A stretch of 64,000 nucleotides of DNA from the NCBI RefSeq assembly GCF_001592965.1, contig NZ_LRPC01000012.1, positions 496,001 to 560,000 on the forward strand, written 5' to 3'. The translations under genes and the position numbers were made by a program. The DNA is from Roseivirga spongicola (lineage in GTDB: Bacteria > Bacteroidota > Bacteroidia > Cytophagales > Cyclobacteriaceae). The notes under the pieces are model-generated. The model had not been told where the DNA came from, did not search any database, and saw only the letters and a program-made list of their open reading frames with translations. Below are positions 45,003-54,324 of this stretch, piece by piece (the first letter of the stretch is position 1; each line of letters begins with the position of its first letter).

Positions 45003-47414
45003 ATGCTTGTGGGAGAATCAAAGACTGTTAGTAAGAAGAAAATAAACGCGCAGGAAGTATTAGAAGATTATAAACTAGCGGTTGAAAGTAGGGAAGCCAG
45101 TATAATTGGTAGAAAAGAGGTCTTTATGGGTAAAGCCAAATTCGGAATTTTTGGCGATGGTAAAGAGCTCCCTCAGATTGCAATGGCTAAGGTTTTCAGA
45201 AACGGAGATTTCCGTTCTGGTTACTACCGAGATCAAACGTTTATGTTCGCTATTGGTGAGCTTACAGTTCAGCAATATTTCGCGCAGCTTTATGCACATA
45301 CTTCTGTAGAGGCAGATCCTGCTTCTGGTGGTCGTTTAATGAATGGTCACTTTGCTAACAGATTGCTAGATGAGCAGGGCAATTGGAAGTCTCAGACTTC
45401 TATGAAAAACTCAAGCTCAGATATTTCTCCAACAGCAGCGCAAATGCCAAGATTAGTTGGTTTAGCGTATGCCAGCAAGCTCTACAAGCAAAATCAAGAC
45501 CTACACCAGTTTACCGATTTCTCTATAAAGGGTAATGAAGTTGCCTTCGGTACTATCGGAAACGCTTCAACTTCAGAAGGGCACTTCTTTGAATCTATTA
45601 ATGCGGCTGGCGTGCTACAGGTGCCAATGGTTATGGCCGTTTGGGACGATGAATATGGTATTTCGGTTCCACAGGAATATCATACCACCAAAGGCAGTAT
45701 TTCTGAGTTTTTAGCCGGAATTCAGAGAGATAAAGACAATAAGGGGTACGAAATAATAAAGGCTAAAGGCTGGGATTATGAAGGGCTCAAAGCTGCTTTC
45801 CAAAAGGCAGAAAAGGTGGCTCGCGAAGAGCATGTTCCAGTATTGGTGCACGTTCAAGAGGTTACTCAACCACAAGGACACTCTACTTCTGGTTCACACG
45901 AGAGGTATAAGACTAAAGAAAGATTAGAGTGGGAAAAAGCCCACGACTGTCTAGTGAAGTTCAAGGAGTGGATCTTAGAAAACAATGTAGCGTCTGAGGA
46001 AGAACTAAAGCAATTGGAGAAAGAAGCAAAAGATGCGGCCAAGTCGGCAAGAGTGGCTGCATGGAATGCTTTCCTACAAGATATTAAGAAAGACCAAGAA
46101 AAGGCGGTTGAAATTATTGAAGCGCTGGCTCAAGAAAGTGAGCATGGTGGTCAAATAATTCAGATCGTTTCTGAGCTTAAGAAAACCCTAAACCCAATTC
46201 GTTTAGATACTTATAAGGCTGTAAAGAAGGTTTTACGCCTAACCAGAAATGAAAATACTTCTTCTAGAGCTTCTCTTGTTGCTTGGTTAAAGAAAAGTGA
46301 TGAGGAGAATTATAGAAGATTTAGCTCTCATGTAATGAGTGAGTCTGAAGAGGCTTCTCTTAAAGTTGAAGAGGTAAAGGCATCTTTCTCTGAATCTTCT
46401 CCTTTGGTAGATGGTAGAGAAGTTCTACAAGCCTGCTTTGATGCTGCGTTAAGCAGAGATCCACGAGTAATTGCTTTTGGTGAAGATGTTGGTAAGATTG
46501 GCGATGTTAACCAGGCTTTTGCTGGTCTTCAGGCTAAGTATGGTGAACTAAGGGTTACTGATACTGGTATCCGTGAGGCCACCATTATTGGTCAAGGTAT
46601 TGGGGCGGCCTTAAGAGGCTTGAGGCCAATAGCTGAAATTCAGTATTTGGATTATTTGCTTTATGCCATTCAAACCCTAAGTGACGATTTGGCTACTCTG
46701 CAGTACAGAACTGTAGGAGGTCAAAAGGCTCCTTTAATTATTAGAACTAGAGGACACAGGTTAGAAGGTGTTTGGCACTCAGGTTCTCCAATTGGAATGA
46801 TTTTGAATAGCCTTAGAGGTATCAATGTGTTGGTGCCGCGAAATATGACTCAGGCTGCTGGTTTCTACAATACAATGCTCAAGTCGGACGACCCAGCATT
46901 GATTATCGAATGTCTGAACGGTTATAGACTTAAGGAGAGAATTCCAGATAACATTGGTGAGTTTACCGTGCCTGTTGGTGTGCCAGAGGTGATCAAAGAA
47001 GGTTCAGATGTTACCGTAATTACTTACGGTTCTATGTGCAGAGTTGTTGAGCAAGCTGCTGAAGAACTGCAAGAAGTAGGAATCTCGGTTGAAATTATTG
47101 ATGTACAATCTCTTCTTCCTTTCGATGTACATCACTCCATTGTTGAGTCGTTGAAGAAGACTAATAGAGTAGTATTTGCCGATGAAGACGTACCAGGTGG
47201 TGCTTCTGCTTACATGATGCAGAAGGTACTTGAGGAGCAAAATGGATACTTCCACTTAGATTCTCAGCCTGTTACTATTACCGCAGCAGAACATAGACCA
47301 GCTTATGCATCTGATGGCGACTATTGGTCTAAACCTAGCGTAGAGACGGTCTTTGAAAAGGTGTACGATTTAATGGGCGAAGTAGAGCCAGATAGGTTCC
47401 CTAAGCTTTACTAA
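45003..47414 (+). CDS. Fused alpha/beta 2-oxo acid dehydrogenase E1 component (branched-chain type)
   Basis: Thiamine diphosphate-dependent E1 with alpha (about 1-400) and beta (about 455-803) subunits in one chain, as commonly found in Bacteroidota. It decarboxylates branched-chain 2-oxo acids (or pyruvate) for an E2 lipoyl partner not in the window. The beta part shows F-G-E-D-V and V-T-D-T-G-I-R-E. The alpha ThDP motif is G-N-A-S-T-S-E-G and D-D-E-Y-G-I-S, in place of G-D-G-A-x-x-E-G and N-N-x-Y-x-I-S. ATG at 45003 follows the good promoter described. Confidence 0.93.
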   Translation: MLVGESKTVSKKKINAQEVLEDYKLAVESREASIIGRKEVFMGKAKFGIFGDGKELPQIAMAKVFRNGDFRSGYYRDQTFMFAIGELTVQQYFAQLYAHTSVEADPASGGRLMNGHFANRLLDEQGNWKSQTSMKNSSSDISPTAAQMPRLVGLAYASKLYKQNQDLHQFTDFSIKGNEVAFGTIGNASTSEGHFFESINAAGVLQVPMVMAVWDDEYGISVPQEYHTTKGSISEFLAGIQRDKDNKGYEIIKAKGWDYEGLKAAFQKAEKVAREEHVPVLVHVQEVTQPQGHSTSGSHERYKTKERLEWEKAHDCLVKFKEWILENNVASEEELKQLEKEAKDAAKSARVAAWNAFLQDIKKDQEKAVEIIEALAQESEHGGQIIQIVSELKKTLNPIRLDTYKAVKKVLRLTRNENTSSRASLVAWLKKSDEENYRRFSSHVMSESEEASLKVEEVKASFSESSPLVDGREVLQACFDAALSRDPRVIAFGEDVGKIGDVNQAFAGLQAKYGELRVTDTGIREATIIGQGIGAALRGLRPIAEIQYLDYLLYAIQTLSDDLATLQYRTVGGQKAPLIIRTRGHRLEGVWHSGSPIGMILNSLRGINVLVPRNMTQAAGFYNTMLKSDDPALIIECLNGYRLKERIPDNIGEFTVPVGVPEVIKEGSDVTVITYGSMCRVVEQAAEELQEVGISVEIIDVQSLLPFDVHHSIVESLKKTNRVVFADEDVPGGASAYMMQKVLEEQNGYFHLDSQPVTITAAEHRPAYASDGDYWSKPSVETVFEKVYDLMGEVEPDRFPKLY

Positions 47415-47426
47415 AGTTTAGGGGGC

Positions 47427-48188
47427 TTAGTTTACCTCTCGTCTAATACTTTGAAGAGTAAATTCAGGGCTCTCACCTACATTGCTAGTGTTCAGAGCCC
47501 TATCTCTTATCTTAAATTCCAGTTTAATGGTATCTGTTCTAAACAGAGGTAGAAATATGCCAGAAACCATATCATAGGTGATAACTCCCTCAATAGGTCG
47601 GTTTGAGTTTCTAACTATAGAACAAGGATTGTCTTCAGAAGATAGACAAGGGAATCTACCATCGAAAGATATACCGCAGAAGGTGTTCTCGTTGGCGCTT
47701 CCTGCAGGCTGGGCTCTTAAATCTACTTCTTCAAAAGTTCCATTCCGCTTTACAAAAAAGTCTACTTCAATATTGAATTGATTTTCATTGAAGTTTATCA
47801 ACAAGGTGTCGGCAAAATCACCATCGCCATTTACATCTAAGTTCTCCTTATCTTCAACTATGTAATCTAGACAGGTGAATGGTGGGTCTTCTGGGCGTTG
47901 ACCAAACTGGACAAGTTCGCCATTTTCTTCAACCAAGTTATATGGAGCATAAGGCCCAGAAGCTTCTTCTCCTGAAAGGCCCAAGTCACCATCGCCATCT
48001 TGAATGTTGATAGAAAGTTTTAGGGTGTTTTCCTCAAATAGTGGGTCTCCAGCATTTTTTACTTCAAATACCACATCGGCAAAACTAACCTCAGGTGTTA
48101 CTGGCAAATCGGGTGGTCTGTTACAGGCCAAAATGGCCATACTAAGAAGAAATGCAAAAACTAACGATTTCGAGAAGCTTAATCTCAT
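47427..48188 (-). CDS. Secreted lipoprotein of unknown function
   Basis: A 253-residue lipoprotein (Cys22 in A-I-L-A-C-N). It contains an acidic loop D-G-D-G-D-L-G near residue 60 and D-V-N-G-D-G-D-F near 115, patterns that often bind calcium in beta-rich surface proteins. I do not recognise a named domain. It ends convergently with the E1 gene, 12 bp away, and starts 73 bp from the divergent LuxE-like gene. Confidence 0.8.
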   Translation of the reverse strand: MRLSFSKSLVFAFLLSMAILACNRPPDLPVTPEVSFADVVFEVKNAGDPLFEENTLKLSINIQDGDGDLGLSGEEASGPYAPYNLVEENGELVQFGQRPEDPPFTCLDYIVEDKENLDVNGDGDFADTLLINFNENQFNIEVDFFVKRNGTFEEVDLRAQPAGSANENTFCGISFDGRFPCLSSEDNPCSIVRNSNRPIEGVITYDMVSGIFLPLFRTDTIKLEFKIRDRALNTSNVGESPEFTLQSIRREVN

Positions 48189-48261
48189 GGATTACCTTTA
48201 TATGAATACAATTATAATAATATTTGCCCTAAGTGAATCATCACCTCAGGCTGTATAACGA

Positions 48262-49251
48262 ATGCTCCAATTCAATAGTTTAATAGACAGAATAAAAACA
48301 GTTGGCCCAAATACCTTTGAGGCGCTGGCCATAGATATCTTTAAGCTTCAGTATACCCATAATCTGGTTTATAAAGAGTGGTGCGATTCTTTAAAGAAGA
48401 CACCTAACTTGGTTGAGCGGTTGGAGCAAGTTCCTTTTCTTCCTATAGAGTTTTTTAAATCTCATGATATCCGAACAGGAAGTTGGAATGAACAATTGGT
48501 ATTTGAGAGCAGTGGTACTACTGGTTCAGAAACTAGCAAGCATTTCGTACACAGTGAGTCTTTGTATCTAGAAAACTGCGTTACTGCTTTTGAAAAGGAG
48601 TACGGTGAATTATCTGATTATGTGATTCTGGCCTTGCTTCCCTCATATTTAGAGAGAGGTAATTCTGGCCTAATTTCAATGGTCAATCATTTTATTCAGA
48701 AGACGGAATCGGAAGAGTCAGGGTTTTACTTAAACGAGTTTCAGCAGTTGTATGATCATCTCTTAAGCTTAAAAGAGACTGGTAAGAAAGTAATTTTGTG
48801 GGGTGTGACTTTCGCCTTGTTGGATTTTGCTGAAGAGTACTCCATAAATTTTCCAGATCTAATTATCATGGAAACCGGTGGAATGAAGGGTAGGAGAGAA
48901 GAGCTAGTGCGTTCGGAAGTTCATAATAGGTTGCAAGATGCTTTTGGAGTGGTATGTATTCATTCAGAATATGGTATGACGGAACTGTTTTCTCAGGGCT
49001 ATTCTAAAGGACAGGGTGTGTTTCAGTGCAGTAATACTATGGCTGTAATGGGAAGAGATATGAATGATCCCCTTAACTATCCTTCTAAGAACAAAACGGT
49101 GGCCCTGAATGTGATTGACTTGGCTAACATTTATACCTGCTCATTCATTGAAACCAAAGACCTAGGCTCTGTATATAGTGATGGTAGTTTTGAGGTAAAG
49201 GGAAGGTTAGATAACTCCGATATTAGAGGGTGCAACCTTTTAGTAGTTTAA
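48262..49251 (+). CDS. LuxE/PaaK-like acyl-protein synthetase or acyltransferase
   Basis: 329 residues of the adenylate-forming LuxE/PaaK superfamily. The nucleotide-binding loop is E-S-S-G-T-T-G-S near residue 90, with the later motif M-E-T-G-G-M-K-G-R and Y-G-M-T-E-L near 235. Many Bacteroidota carry this protein with no lux genes, and its acyl acceptor is unknown. It stands alone on the plus strand followed by a tiny lipoprotein gene. Confidence 0.85.
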   Translation: MLQFNSLIDRIKTVGPNTFEALAIDIFKLQYTHNLVYKEWCDSLKKTPNLVERLEQVPFLPIEFFKSHDIRTGSWNEQLVFESSGTTGSETSKHFVHSESLYLENCVTAFEKEYGELSDYVILALLPSYLERGNSGLISMVNHFIQKTESEESGFYLNEFQQLYDHLLSLKETGKKVILWGVTFALLDFAEEYSINFPDLIIMETGGMKGRREELVRSEVHNRLQDAFGVVCIHSEYGMTELFSQGYSKGQGVFQCSNTMAVMGRDMNDPLNYPSKNKTVALNVIDLANIYTCSFIETKDLGSVYSDGSFEVKGRLDNSDIRGCNLLVV

Positions 49252-49348
49252 AATAATTGGAAGTTCAGCCCGTTAAATCAAAGATTATATTCATCAACAA
49301 GGCTGAAAAATAATTTGAATTTTTATCTTTAAGCCACAATTCTAGATC

Positions 49349-49489
49349 ATGAAGAAGAAACAACTGATCATTTTGCTAGTATCTCTGGCCTTCTTAGGAA
49401 TCACTTCTTGCGCTCAAGAACTATGTCCTGCTTACGTAAAAGTAGATAAGCAGGAGAAAAAAGAAGAAAAGAAAGAGGGTCAGTTCTGA
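49349..49489 (+). CDS. Small lipoprotein (46 residues)
   Basis: ATG at 49349 opens a 46-codon frame ending with TGA at 49487-49489. The product has three lysines, a hydrophobic helix and a lipobox ending at Cys21 (G-I-T-S-C), followed by an acidic/basic Lys-Glu-rich tail (Q-E-K-K-E-E-K-K-E-G-Q-F). It is too short for usual gene finders. Its stop directly abuts the stop of the sigma-54 regulator gene on the other strand. Role unknown. Confidence 0.7.
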   Translation: MKKKQLIILLVSLAFLGITSCAQELCPAYVKVDKQEKKEEKKEGQF

Positions 49490-50644
49490 TTAAATCAGGT
49501 ACTTCTTTACATCTTCTTCACCGATTTCCTCTCCGCACATTATCACAAGCCTTTCTGTTACGTTGCGTAACTCTCTGATATTTCCAGACCAATCGTAGTC
49601 TTGTAAGGCTTTAATGGCTTTTTCGTTCAACGACTTCTTTTTGGTGCCATATTCTTGGGCAATATCTTCTAAGAATTTATCGACCAATAAAGGAATGTCG
49701 TCTTTTCTGTCTTTCAAAGGTGGAACCTGAATGACAATTACGCTTAGTCTATGATATAAGTCTTCTCTGAACCTGTTCTCTGCAATCTCCTTTCTTAGGT
49801 CTTTATTGGTTGCGGCAAATACACGCACATTTACGTTGATGTCTTTATCTCCACCAACACGGTTGATTTTATGCTCTTGTAGTGCTCTAAGAACTTTAGC
49901 TTGAGCAGAAAGGCTCATGTCTCCGATTTCGTCCAAGAAAAGCGTTCCCTCCGTGGCTTGTTCAAATTTTCCAATTCTTTGTTTGTGGGCTGAAGTAAAC
50001 GCTCCTTTCTCGTGACCGAAAAGCTCACTTTCAATGAGTTCGGCAGGAATGGCCGCGCAGTTCACTTCAATGAACGGGGCAGAGGCTCTGTTGCTTCTTT
50101 CATGAAGACCTCTAGCCACCAACTCCTTACCACTTCCGTTGGGGCCTGTAATCAAAACCCTAGCATCAGTAGGACCTACCTTGTCCATCATTTCTTTTAC
50201 TTCAGACAAAGCAGCAGTCTCGCCAATCATTTCATACTTCTTGGAAAGCTTCTTTTTAAGCGTTTTAGTCTCAGTGACTAAAGATGACTTGTCCAAAGCA
50301 TTTTTAACCGTAAGCAGGAGTCTGTTCAAATCTGGTGGCTTCGGCACAAAGTCGAAAGCGCCCATTTTGGTAGCGTCCACAGCTGTTTCAATAGTACCAT
50401 GCGCAGAGATCATGATGAACTGAGTATCTATGCCTGCCATCTGAACGCGCTCAAGCAATTCAATACCATCCATCTTTGGCATTTTTACATCGCAGAGAGC
50501 AATGTCAAACTTATCTGAAATCAGTTTTTCAAGTCCCTCCTGGCCATCTTTGGCTTCATCGATAGTGTACTTCTCGTATTCGAGAATTTCTCTGAGTGTA
50601 CTTCTTATGCTTTGCTCGTCATCAATGATCAGGATTTTTGCCAT
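49490..50644 (-). CDS. NtrC-type sigma-54 activator with receiver domain, lacking the C-terminal HTH
   Basis: Receiver domain (1-120) with phospho-acceptor D52 in L-C-D-V-K-M-P, then an AAA+ sigma-54 interaction domain with Walker A G-P-N-G-S-G-K-E at 167-174 and L-F-L-D-E-I-G-D. The protein stops at residue 384, at the R-E-L-R-N-V-T-E-R-L helix plus a short tail, so it lacks the Fis-type DNA-binding domain. The sigma-54 contact loop reads G-A-F-T-S-A (214-219) instead of G-A-F-T-G-A. Such HTH-less activators are known in Bacteroidota; they may work from solution. No histidine kinase gene is adjacent. Confidence 0.9.
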   Translation of the reverse strand: MAKILIIDDEQSIRSTLREILEYEKYTIDEAKDGQEGLEKLISDKFDIALCDVKMPKMDGIELLERVQMAGIDTQFIMISAHGTIETAVDATKMGAFDFVPKPPDLNRLLLTVKNALDKSSLVTETKTLKKKLSKKYEMIGETAALSEVKEMMDKVGPTDARVLITGPNGSGKELVARGLHERSNRASAPFIEVNCAAIPAELIESELFGHEKGAFTSAHKQRIGKFEQATEGTLFLDEIGDMSLSAQAKVLRALQEHKINRVGGDKDINVNVRVFAATNKDLRKEIAENRFREDLYHRLSVIVIQVPPLKDRKDDIPLLVDKFLEDIAQEYGTKKKSLNEKAIKALQDYDWSGNIRELRNVTERLVIMCGEEIGEEDVKKYLI

Positions 50645-50798
50645 ATCTCTGGTGAATTAGTGGATTAGTAAATTGGGTAATTAGTTTGTGCTTTACTCTT
50701 CTAGCGAAAATAGTGCTAAAATTGAAAACAGGTGAGTGTTTATGCTGTGAATTACCAATAAACTGGTTTTACTTCACCAAACACAATAAAAAGAAAAA

Positions 50799-51114
50799 GA
50801 TATAGACCTGTAAGCCGGGTTCTGTCTACTCCCTTTTGGGATGATCTTATCATTTATCTAGTCCTGACATTACTATCAGGATCAATCTGCCTACCCTCTT
50901 GTATCGGGCGGGTACCCTCAAGCACAAGTATACGTGGCATTTCACCGCATAGAGTTTACCTGATTTCACTACAGCATTACCTGTACATTCTTTCTGTTGC
51001 ACTTGTCCTCTCCGTCAGTTGACGAATGACGGCCGTTAGCCGCTATGCTTCCCTGTGGTGCCCGGACTTTCCTCCCTTCTGATTACTCAGAACAGCGATA
51101 AGACGGTCTATATC
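50799..51114 (-). ncRNA. rnpB: RNase P RNA component, bacterial class A
   Basis: Reading the minus strand, the 5' end GATATAGACC pairs perfectly with the 3' end GGTCTATATC to form P1. The hallmark G-A-G-G-A-A-A-G-T-C-C-G-G-G-C block is seen at 51057-51078, and the conserved 3' end A-C-A-G-A-A-C-C-C-G-G-C-T-T-A is present at about 50809-50826. A T-rich tract follows at 50790-50798. About 316 nt is normal. Frames read through it are spurious. Confidence 0.95.
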
Positions 51115-51141
51115 GCTGCAAATATAGTTGAATGGTTGGGT

Positions 51142-52020
51142 TTACAGTATGGCAGAGAGGTCAAAGCTTTTCTGATTGTTGTCAATATCTGTAATGAGAA
51201 GACTGTAATCACAAGCTCCCGATCCAAAATCAATGGTGGTGGTTTCTTTTTGAGCTACTTCTTGAATAGAAAAAGCTCCACTTTTCGGGAAGTACGTTTC
51301 ATTCAGCCAGCAGTTAAATGTGTTCAACAAAGTGGAAGGTGTACTTAAGTTGAATGCTTTCTGACCAGAGATTTCGAACCTGTAATTATTTGAAGCGAAG
51401 TAATCGAGCTCAGTAGTTTCGAATTGGCTGCCATTTTTCTTAGCGTAGTTAACTTCACGGTTACCTGTGAAAATGGAGCTTTCTGAATTTATAGTTAGCT
51501 CTAGGTTCGAAAAAGAGAGACTGTATCTTTTGGTATCAGTTGAATTGGTTTGAGATATATTTTCAATCCTTATTTGACCATGCAATCCTAAACCATTAAG
51601 ATGATAGTTTCTTAAAACGACAGTTACAACGTTACCAATCTTGTCATCAGGATCTGAATAGTTCAGCTCAATCTGCCCTCGTCTAATCTTTTGAGAATCA
51701 TCAGTACATCCGTTACCATAGTTTAATAGTAGAATGTTTAAGTCGGTATCAAGTTGTTGGTTGGCACATTCACCTCTCCCTGCGAATACATTGTAGTCTT
51801 CATGGGTAGAAACCACACCTTGATCACGCTCATGAAGAGAGTGGAGAAGGTTAAAGACAATTCCTTCAACATCGTGAATCATAAACTCAAAGGCTAATGG
51901 CTCTTTCACTCCTTCAGGAATGTCGAACTGTTCTTCTACGGTAGGGATAGGGTTTACCTTAGAGCAGCCAAAAACAAGTATGGAAACAATGATGAACTTT
52001 ACTGAAGACTTAGCTTGCAT
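51142..52020 (-). CDS. Secreted lipoprotein of unknown function
   Basis: 292 residues with a lipobox ending at Cys19 (L-V-F-G-C-S). The rest looks beta-rich, with no domain I recognise. It lies between rnpB and a DUF2279 gene, all on the minus strand. Confidence 0.75.
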   Translation of the reverse strand: MQAKSSVKFIIVSILVFGCSKVNPIPTVEEQFDIPEGVKEPLAFEFMIHDVEGIVFNLLHSLHERDQGVVSTHEDYNVFAGRGECANQQLDTDLNILLLNYGNGCTDDSQKIRRGQIELNYSDPDDKIGNVVTVVLRNYHLNGLGLHGQIRIENISQTNSTDTKRYSLSFSNLELTINSESSIFTGNREVNYAKKNGSQFETTELDYFASNNYRFEISGQKAFNLSTPSTLLNTFNCWLNETYFPKSGAFSIQEVAQKETTTIDFGSGACDYSLLITDIDNNQKSFDLSAIL

Positions 52021-52072
52021 GTGTATTTAGATTGAATTCAGATGGAATAACGTAAGTAAGAACAGCTTAGTG

Positions 52073-52966
52073 TTAGAAATAAAGAATGTGGCCAGTTACT
52101 TTACCTTGACTCAATTGCAGAGTTGGGGCTGGTAGTCTAATGAAATCGGTTAAGAAGAGAACAGTTTTCAAAAATCTACTGCTGGTTTGAATGTGGCTTA
52201 AGTCGAAATCTAAACCCAAATAATATTGTCTATAGTTATTGAAGCCAGCAGCTTCATTTTCACGGTTTCGGGCAAAAATCATTTGATGTGCCCCATAACC
52301 CAAGGCCAAGTTTATCCATTTGGGCCATTTGGATTCTTTGGCGAATGCATGGATATCGAAAGAAAGCCAATAGCTCTGTCCATTATAATCTTTGAGTAAC
52401 CTTTCTGGAAAATTACTCCCTAATGTTTCTGGTCTTAACTCCGCTAGACTACTTGGCTGAAAGCTAAACTTGAATTTTATACGTTGTTCGTTCCATGCCT
52501 TCTGTTGAAAGTAGAACATGCCAGATCCGGCAGCATTGGCAATTATGTCTCCGTATGAAAAGCCGTAATCAGGAGAGAAACCGTCAAGTATTTCAATAGG
52601 GAGAAATAGGGCTGAGCTTAATACTGAGCTCCAAAGTAGTGCTTTGTTATCGCTTAATTCAGTTCTTCTTAAAAGCTCATAATTGATTCTAGACAAATGA
52701 TAAGTGCCGTAAGTATGCCCAAGCTTGTCTACTTGGAGCCACTCGGCATTGTCATTAAAGAATTTAAAGTGCTCTAGACCATTTTCTGCATACCAGGCTT
52801 GGCTGAGTACTAGCATTCCGGTAGCGTAGCCAATTCCTCCGTAAAGTTTCACCTTTTTAAGGTTGATTGGATAATCAACTTCCACCGGGTGAGCAATCCC
52901 ACTTTGTCCTAAGAGTTGAGCATAAGTACATATTAGTAAGCAGATGAAAATGGCAAATCTCCGCAT
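52073..52966 (-). CDS. DUF2279 family protein
   Basis: 297 residues with a signal peptide (about 1-20). The family motif region V-D-K-L-G-H-T-Y-G-T-Y near residue 80 and D-G-F-S-P-D-Y-G-F-S-Y-G-D near 128 identify it as DUF2279. Function is unknown; the pattern of conserved His/Asp suggests a membrane-associated catalytic or binding protein. It is 17 bp downstream of the photolyase gene and is probably co-transcribed. Confidence 0.85.
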   Translation of the reverse strand: MRRFAIFICLLICTYAQLLGQSGIAHPVEVDYPINLKKVKLYGGIGYATGMLVLSQAWYAENGLEHFKFFNDNAEWLQVDKLGHTYGTYHLSRINYELLRRTELSDNKALLWSSVLSSALFLPIEILDGFSPDYGFSYGDIIANAAGSGMFYFQQKAWNEQRIKFKFSFQPSSLAELRPETLGSNFPERLLKDYNGQSYWLSFDIHAFAKESKWPKWINLALGYGAHQMIFARNRENEAAGFNNYRQYYLGLDFDLSHIQTSSRFLKTVLFLTDFIRLPAPTLQLSQGKVTGHILYF

Positions 52967-52983
52967 GCCGAAATATACTTATT

Positions 52984-54285
52984 CTATTTGTCCAAAGCTT
53001 TTTTGTAAGTGTCAATTGCCCGTTGCCTAGCCGATTTATGTTCGACTATCGGGTCTGGGTATTTATCTGTGCCGTATTCTGGAACCCATTTTTTGATGTA
53101 TTTCAGGTCTGGATCGAATTTTTCGGTTTGGGATTGTGGGTTGAATACTCGGAAGTATGGCTGTGCATCAGTGCCAGTTCCTGCAGCCCACTGCCAGCCA
53201 CCGTTATTAGAGGCTAGATCGAAGTCTAGCAGTTTTTTGGCGAAGTAAGCTTCACCCCATCGCCAATCTATCAGTAAGTGTTTGGTCAGGAAGCTGGCGA
53301 CAACCATCCTTACTCGGTTGTGCATGTAACCGGTTTTATTTAGCTGGCGCATTCCGGCATCTACAATTGGGTAGCCAGTTTTGCCTTTACACCATTTCTC
53401 ATAGCCTTCTTCATCTTGTCTCCATTGTATTTGATCATACTCTTTCTTAAAGGCGTTGTCTACAACCTTTGGATTATTTGCCAGAATCATGGCGTAAAAG
53501 TCTCTCCAGATCAGCTCGTTTAGGAAAGTCTCATTCAAGGAGATGGCTTTCTCGGCCAATTGTCTGATGCTAATAGTTCCGAACCTTAAATGTATGCCTA
53601 GTCTAGAGGTAGCATCTTGCGCAGGGTAGTCTCTTTTTTTATCGTAATGTTTGAGTACTTCCTCTTCTACATTCGATGATGGTATCTTGACCTCGGTAGG
53701 CTCAAACCCCATGTCTTCTAACGAGTGGACTTTGTTGTTTTTAAGTTTCACCCAATTTTCGAAGCGCAATGCACTAGACTTAATTTCAGGTTTGTTAGCC
53801 TTGTATTTCTCTTTCCAACTTTTACTGTAGGGGGTGAATACCTTATAAAAGCTTCCTGAACCAGAAACAATTTCTTCGTATTCGTAGATGACCTGATCTT
53901 TAAAGGTGAAGAAGTCTATGTTGTTTTCTTTCAATAGAGATTCAATCTGCTTGTCTCTGTCTTTAGCGTAAGGCTCATAGTCACGATTGGTGTAAACAGC
54001 CTCGATTTCATATTCATCAATAAGCTGTTTATATGCTTCGAGTGGGGTAGAGTAGAAGGTTTTAATTCCACTGCCTTTCGAAGCTAAATCATTGTTCATG
54101 GCTTCAAGTGTAGATTGAATAAACTCTACTCTTGCATCGGCTTTGTCTTCTAATTTATCCAGAATGTTTTTATCGAAGATGAAAACAGGAAGCACATCTT
54201 TCGTCTCTTTTAATGCATAATAAAGCCCTGTATTATCTATAAAGCGAAGGTCTCTTCGGAACCAAAAAATTGAAATTTTAGACAT
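52984..54285 (-). CDS. phrB: Deoxyribodipyrimidine photolyase (cryptochrome/photolyase family)
   Basis: Repairs UV-induced cyclobutane pyrimidine dimers with light. 433 residues comprise the alpha/beta antenna domain (about 1-130, F-W-F-R-R-D-L-R-F near the start) and the FAD-binding helical domain (about 200-430) with W-R-D-F-Y-A-M near 265, R-M-V-V-A-S-F near 330 and N-N-G-G-W-Q-W near 370. These fit a class I CPD photolyase; a cryptochrome function is less likely. Confidence 0.93.
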   Translation of the reverse strand: MSKISIFWFRRDLRFIDNTGLYYALKETKDVLPVFIFDKNILDKLEDKADARVEFIQSTLEAMNNDLASKGSGIKTFYSTPLEAYKQLIDEYEIEAVYTNRDYEPYAKDRDKQIESLLKENNIDFFTFKDQVIYEYEEIVSGSGSFYKVFTPYSKSWKEKYKANKPEIKSSALRFENWVKLKNNKVHSLEDMGFEPTEVKIPSSNVEEEVLKHYDKKRDYPAQDATSRLGIHLRFGTISIRQLAEKAISLNETFLNELIWRDFYAMILANNPKVVDNAFKKEYDQIQWRQDEEGYEKWCKGKTGYPIVDAGMRQLNKTGYMHNRVRMVVASFLTKHLLIDWRWGEAYFAKKLLDFDLASNNGGWQWAAGTGTDAQPYFRVFNPQSQTEKFDPDLKYIKKWVPEYGTDKYPDPIVEHKSARQRAIDTYKKALDK

Positions 54286-54324
54286 TGGATTGTAATTCTC
54301 TAAACCAAACTATCGCTATCTAAT

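Noticed and set aside
51055..51348. 97-residue plus-strand frame
   Set aside because: It overlaps the 5' end of RNase P RNA on the opposite strand and a lipoprotein gene, with no signature.
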